This document shows, one piece after another, positions 5,684-7,485 of a stretch of 7,485 nt of DNA. Each line of letters opens with the position of its first letter. Position 1 is the first letter of the stretch. Source of the DNA: Legionella longbeachae. Its GTDB lineage: Bacteria > Pseudomonadota > Gammaproteobacteria > Legionellales > Legionellaceae. The translations under genes were made by a program, and so were the position numbers. The notes beneath the pieces were generated by a model. The model ran no database searches. It worked only from the letters and a program-made list of their open reading frames with translations, and had not been told where the DNA came from. The DNA lies in NCBI GenBank assembly GCA_016191305.1, contig JACPOX010000193.1, positions 1 to 7,485 of the forward strand, in the 5' to 3' direction.

Positions 5684-6799
5684 ATGCAATTTATCGATTT
5701 AAAAAAACAATATTCAATAATAGAACATGATATTTTAACTAGTATTAGAAATGTGTTGAATCATGGTCAATACATTATGGGACCAGAAATTTCACAGCTT
5801 GAAAAACAATTGGCTGATTTTATTGGTGTTAAATATGCTATTGTCAATTCCAGTGGAACAGATGCTTTATTAATGGCACTGATGGCATTGGAAATTCAAC
5901 CGGGTGATGAAGTTATTACCAGTCCTTTTAGTTTTTTTGCAACCTCTGAAGTAATAAGTCTTTGTCATGCTCGGCCTGTTTTTGTCGATATTGATCCACT
6001 TACTTACAATATTGATCCCGCTAAACTTGAAGCAGCTATTACCAAAAAAACAAAAGCAATAATGCCAGTCGGGTTATATGGACAATGTGCTGAACATGAT
6101 GAAATAAATGCTATTGCGGCAAAATATGGTATACCAGTAATTGAAGATGCCGCGCAAAGTTTCGGTGCAACATATAAAAATAAATATTCTTGTGCATTAT
6201 CAACAGTTGGATGTACTAGTTTTTTCCCATCCAAACCACTGGGTGGCTATGGTGATTCAGGAGCATGTTTTACTGATAATGATGATTTAGCTCAGAAACT
6301 AGTTGAAGTCAGAATTCATGGACAAAATGCACGTTATTGCCATAATCGTATTGGTATTAATGGGCGAATGGATACAATTCAAGCCGCTGTTCTAATTGAA
6401 AAAATGAAACTTTTTCCAGATGAAATTATTCTGCGTCAGAAAGTTGCTAAAGTTTATGATGAAATGCTTTCATCATTAGTAAAAACACCATTTATTCATA
6501 ATCATAATAAAAGTGTATATGCTCAATACACTATTGAAGTGAATCAGCGTGATGTTTTTCAAAAATCAATGCAAGAAGCAGGAGTTCCTACAGCAGTACA
6601 TTATCCAATTCCGCTACATCAGCAAACCGCTATGGCTTATTTAGGTTATAAAATAGGAGATTTTCCTTACGCCGAAAGAGCAAGTCGTCGAGTTATAAGT
6701 ATTCCTATGCATCCTTATCTTCAGGAAGTGGAACAAATGCGAGTTGTAGCTGCAATTAAAAATGCATTAGTATTACATCAAGAAGAGGAAATAGCGTAG
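5684..6799 (+). CDS. DegT/DnrJ/EryC1/StrS-family sugar aminotransferase, WbpE-like
   Basis: This PLP enzyme should transfer an amino group from glutamate to a keto-sugar nucleotide. With the chosen start it has 371 residues, full length for the family. Visible motifs are FIDLKKQY (3-10), HGQYIMGPE (27-35), SSGTDAL with Gly58-Thr59 for PLP phosphate binding, GDEVITSPFSF, the PLP-ring Asp155 and Gln158 in IEDAAQSFGA, and Lys184 in SFFPSKPLGGYGD as the Schiff-base lysine. HGQN, RMDTIQAA, the substrate segment SVYAQYTIEV and AVHYPIPLH follow. From memory, this pattern is closest to WbpE of Pseudomonas aeruginosa, which aminates a UDP-3-keto-GlcNAc uronic acid for O-antigen. The exact substrate here is not proven. 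ATG 5684 is preferred because AAGAG at 5673-5677 is 6 bases upstream; ATG 5681 is the alternative and adds one Met. One small oddity is GDSGA where most relatives have GDGGA. pyrF starts at the next base after its TAG. Confidence 0.88.
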   Translation: MQFIDLKKQYSIIEHDILTSIRNVLNHGQYIMGPEISQLEKQLADFIGVKYAIVNSSGTDALLMALMALEIQPGDEVITSPFSFFATSEVISLCHARPVFVDIDPLTYNIDPAKLEAAITKKTKAIMPVGLYGQCAEHDEINAIAAKYGIPVIEDAAQSFGATYKNKYSCALSTVGCTSFFPSKPLGGYGDSGACFTDNDDLAQKLVEVRIHGQNARYCHNRIGINGRMDTIQAAVLIEKMKLFPDEIILRQKVAKVYDEMLSSLVKTPFIHNHNKSVYAQYTIEVNQRDVFQKSMQEAGVPTAVHYPIPLHQQTAMAYLGYKIGDFPYAERASRRVISIPMHPYLQEVEQMRVVAAIKNALVLHQEEEIA

Positions 6800-7485
6800 A
6801 TGTCATCTAAATTAATTGTTGCTCTGGATTTTAATAATGAACTTGCCGTTTTAAATTTAGTAGATAAGCTAGATCCCAAAAGTTGCGCGCTAAAAGTGGG
6901 TAGTGAACTATTTACCCTTTTTGGAACGAACTTTGTGAAGCAATTAATTGCAAAGCAGTTTAAAGTTTTTTTAGATTTAAAATTTCATGATATTCCTAAT
7001 ACAGTTGCAAAAGCGTGTAAAGCCGGTGCTGATTTAGGGGTATGGATGATGAATGTGCATGCAACTGGTGGTTTGAAAATGATGGAGGCAGCGCGCCAAG
7101 CGATTGAATCTTATGGTTCTAGTAAACCTATATTAATTGCTGTTACTGTTTTAACTAGTTTTGATCAGGCACAGCTTACTTCTATAGGAATTAATATACC
7201 AGTAATAGATCAAGTAAAAAAATTGGCAATTCTCACTAGAGAGTCAGGTTTGGATGGTGTGGTGAGCTCTGCTCAAGAAGTAAAAATCATTAAACAAGAA
7301 TGTGGAAGTCAATTTATAACGGTGACCCCTGGAATTAGGCTCGCGAGTGATGCAAAGAATGATCAATCAAGAGTAATGACACCCCAACAAGCTATTTCAG
7401 AAGGAAGTGATTATCTGGTAGTCGGGCGCCCAATTACACAATCGCCACATCCTGAAAAAGTTGTAGATGAAATTTTAAATGAAAT
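6800..7485 (+). CDS. pyrF: Orotidine 5'-phosphate decarboxylase (3' end cut by the window)
   Basis: This cytosolic TIM-barrel enzyme decarboxylates OMP to UMP, the last step of de novo pyrimidine synthesis. The frame is open to the window end, giving 228 residues. Family members have about 230-245, so only a few residues are missing. Visible motifs are IVALDF (6-11), the Lys32 segment LKVGSELF, the catalytic DxKxxDI signature FLDLKFHDIPNT (57-68, with Asp59, Lys61 and Asp64), NVHATGG (85-91), the phosphate-binding VTPGIR (175-180), and VGRPIT (208-213). ATG 6800 directly follows the TAG of the aminotransferase gene (6797-6799). AGAGGAA at 6784-6790 lies 9 bases upstream within that gene, so co-translation is likely. 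lapA-lapB-pyrF is a known gammaproteobacterial order; here the aminotransferase is inserted before pyrF. Confidence 0.96.
   Translation, partial: MSSKLIVALDFNNELAVLNLVDKLDPKSCALKVGSELFTLFGTNFVKQLIAKQFKVFLDLKFHDIPNTVAKACKAGADLGVWMMNVHATGGLKMMEAARQAIESYGSSKPILIAVTVLTSFDQAQLTSIGINIPVIDQVKKLAILTRESGLDGVVSSAQEVKIIKQECGSQFITVTPGIRLASDAKNDQSRVMTPQQAISEGSDYLVVGRPITQSPHPEKVVDEILNE

Noticed and set aside
6004..6234. 76-codon frame on the minus strand inside the aminotransferase gene
   Set aside because: It is antisense to conserved active-site coding sequence, with no ribosome binding site or family resemblance seen.

Overview
The window looks like ordinary, well-conserved chromosome from an AT-rich gammaproteobacterium. 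Protein character, gene order and low G+C suggest Legionella or a close relative in the Legionellales. This placement rests on family resemblance and base composition, not on a database match. All genes lie on the + strand, and no phage, plasmid, CRISPR, tRNA or rRNA sequence is visible.

Layout. Positions 1-225 hold the 3' end of serC (phosphoserine aminotransferase). It overlaps by four bases with aroA (EPSP synthase, GTG start at 222), and aroA overlaps cmk (cytidylate kinase) by eight bases. A 66-base leader follows, with a strong hairpin carrying a GGA loop, and then rpsA (ribosomal protein S1, six S1 domains). A clear Rho-independent terminator at 3987-4014 closes this first block. The 195-base gap up to lapA contains a pair of inverted REP-type palindromes (4034-4058 and 4086-4110). 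Many gammaproteobacteria carry ihfB in this position. The second block is lapA (two-helix inner-membrane protein), lapB (TPR plus zinc-ribbon regulator of LPS synthesis), a WbpE-like DegT-family sugar aminotransferase, and pyrF (OMP decarboxylase, cut by the window end). Junctions after lapA are tight and no internal terminator is visible, so lapA to pyrF is probably one transcript.

How the genes work together. serC and aroA serve serine/pyridoxine and chorismate synthesis. cmk and pyrF serve pyrimidine metabolism. rpsA serves translation initiation. LapA and LapB control LPS output through FtsH-dependent LpxC turnover, and the aminotransferase beside them probably makes an amino sugar for a surface glycan.

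I found no convincing new multi-gene system. The points most worth a second look are the REP pair in place of ihfB, the lone WbpE-like gene between lapB and pyrF, the rpsA leader hairpin, and the class II signature of the EPSP synthase.
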